From Clostridia bacterium (GTDB lineage Bacteria > Bacillota_A > Clostridia > Oscillospirales > Acutalibacteraceae): a stretch of DNA of 24,760 bases. Both the position numbers and the translations under genes were made by a program. How positions within the stretch are numbered: position 1 is the first letter of the stretch; each line of letters starts with the position of its first letter. The notes beneath the pieces are model-generated. The model made no database searches, was not told the DNA's origin, and saw nothing but the letters and a program-made list of their open reading frames with translations. Shown piece by piece: positions 23,691 through 24,760 of the stretch. The stretch is taken from positions 1-24,760 of the forward strand of contig JAFVTJ010000089.1 in NCBI GenBank assembly GCA_017503305.1. Reading direction: 5' to 3'.

Positions 23691-24760
23691 TTTCTTTTTT
23701 GTCGGCGGCGGTTGTGGTGCTTGCCGGCTTTATTATAAAGGAAAAGCAAAACAACCGATTTTTAATGCTTCAAATAGAAAATAATTATTCGCGTAGTATG
23801 AGTGAGCTTTCGGCTTCGCTTAACAATATAACCCTAATACTTAAAAAAGCGCGCTATGCCACCGCCCCCGAAGCGCTTAGTCGCTACGCGGCCGAGCTTT
23901 TAACCGAAGCGGAAATATCTAAAAGCGCGCTATCGCAGTTGCCCTTAAATAACACCCTTAAAACCTTTAACCGCTTTTTGTCGCAGGTGGGCAATTATGC
24001 CTTTGCAGTGTCGGGCAAGCTTTACAGCGGGGAAGAGGTTCCGAAGGATTATATGGAAAATATTACAACCCTTTGCGAAACGGCAAAAAAGGTTGCAAAA
24101 ATTGTTAACACCGCTGCGGTGAGCTACGATAATTTGGATTATTGGGCAAGCGAGATTGAAAATAAAATTGATAGCACGGTTGATGATAGTCTTTCGGCCT
24201 TTTTAGAAAAAACCGAGGGCGAATTTGTTGATTATCCAACGCTCGTGTATGACGGCCCTTATTCTGATCACCTGCTTGAAAGTGAATCCGCTATGCTTGA
24301 AGATGCCGACACCATAAGCGAGGATGAAGCCAAAACCATTGCTTGTCAATTTTCCGGTTGCGAAGACCGTGAGCTAGAGCTAATATCCGAAGAAAAGGGA
24401 AAAATAGAGTCCTTTCGTTTTGGTAACGGGAAGACTAATATAACAATTAGCAAAAGCGGTGGCTTTGTGGTTTATATGCGAAAAGAAACAACGGCAAAGG
24501 AGCATATAATAACCTATAAGCAGGCGCTTTTGAAGGCTAAAAGATTTTTGCAGCAAAACGGGCTTGAATCCTTTATAGAAACCTATTATTTTACTGATGA
24601 AGGGGTTTGTGTAATAAATTTTGCCTACCTTGATGGGCAAACAATATGCTATACCGACCTTATTAAAGTGGGTGTTGCTATGGATAGCGGTGAAATCGTG
24701 CTATACGAAGCGGCGGGTTTTATTAGTAACCACAAGCCACGCGCCTTTGAAACAGCAACC
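23663..24760 (+). CDS. ypeB: Germination protein YpeB (partial, 3' end outside window)
   Basis: An open frame of 366 codons running off the window end; YpeB proteins are about 450 residues. Residues 7-24 are one membrane helix (VRLVSFLSAAVVVLAGFI), followed by the YpeB N-terminal region with LSQVGNYAFAVSGKL. The diagnostic PTLVYDGPYSDH is at 192-203. PepSY-like repeats follow, with EDEAKTIACQFSG, then GFISNHKPR near the edge. In spore formers YpeB is needed to place or stabilise the cortex-lytic enzyme SleB; no sleB gene lies upstream here. The ATG at 23663 has a modest GGTGAT site. An inverted repeat surrounds the start region. Confidence 0.93.
   Translation, partial: MKKRNIVRLVSFLSAAVVVLAGFIIKEKQNNRFLMLQIENNYSRSMSELSASLNNITLILKKARYATAPEALSRYAAELLTEAEISKSALSQLPLNNTLKTFNRFLSQVGNYAFAVSGKLYSGEEVPKDYMENITTLCETAKKVAKIVNTAAVSYDNLDYWASEIENKIDSTVDDSLSAFLEKTEGEFVDYPTLVYDGPYSDHLLESESAMLEDADTISEDEAKTIACQFSGCEDRELELISEEKGKIESFRFGNGKTNITISKSGGFVVYMRKETTAKEHIITYKQALLKAKRFLQQNGLESFIETYYFTDEGVCVINFAYLDGQTICYTDLIKVGVAMDSGEIVLYEAAGFISNHKPRAFETAT

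Noticed and set aside
1..24760. Mobile elements, tRNA or rRNA genes, CRISPR arrays, prophage
   Set aside because: I saw no transposase or integrase, no tRNA-like cloverleaf, no spaced direct repeats and no abrupt change in codon use.

Overview
The window reads as chromosome from a low-GC, endospore-lineage Firmicute, probably an anaerobic gut-type clostridium. The signs are two T-box leaders, consensus sigma-A promoters with 17-bp spacers, strong AGGAGG-type ribosome binding sites, a ferredoxin-dependent 2-oxoacid oxidoreductase, the yfmF/yfmH peptidase pair and the start of the germination gene ypeB. The exact taxon is inference.

Layout. Positions 1-4551 (minus strand) hold a likely co-transcribed run: a HAD-nucleotidase/guanylate-kinase-like fusion, an RDD membrane protein, then a MalK-type ATPase and two sugar ABC permeases, the last cut by the window edge. 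A divergent promoter region (4552-4798) leads to a 5'-nucleotidase lipoprotein, which ends at a terminator shared with a convergent TIM-barrel sugar isomerase/epimerase (6372-7154, minus).

Positions 7224-16829 (plus) are the centrepiece. Order: promoter, T-box leader, acyl-CoA synthetase 1; a second promoter and T-box leader, acyl-CoA synthetase 2; a small P-loop ATPase; a 2x[4Fe-4S] ferredoxin; the alpha, beta and gamma subunits of a VOR-type 2-oxoacid:ferredoxin oxidoreductase; a branched-chain aminotransferase; a terminator. The leaders' predicted specifier codons are AUC (Ile) and GUA (Val). Read together, this looks like a starvation-induced route that activates branched short-chain fatty acids to acyl-CoA, carboxylates them reductively to 2-oxoacids and transaminates them to branched-chain amino acids. 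Both synthetases carry an unusual N-terminal XRE-HTH plus cupin extension. The direction of the pathway and its substrates are inference from gene content and regulation.

Positions 16843-18644 (minus) hold a 46-residue membrane protein with its own consensus promoter, and cardiolipin synthase. Positions 18652-24760 (plus) hold a tight housekeeping run: yfmF, yfmH, lgt, folD, an unrecognised secreted/anchored protein, and ypeB, cut by the window end.
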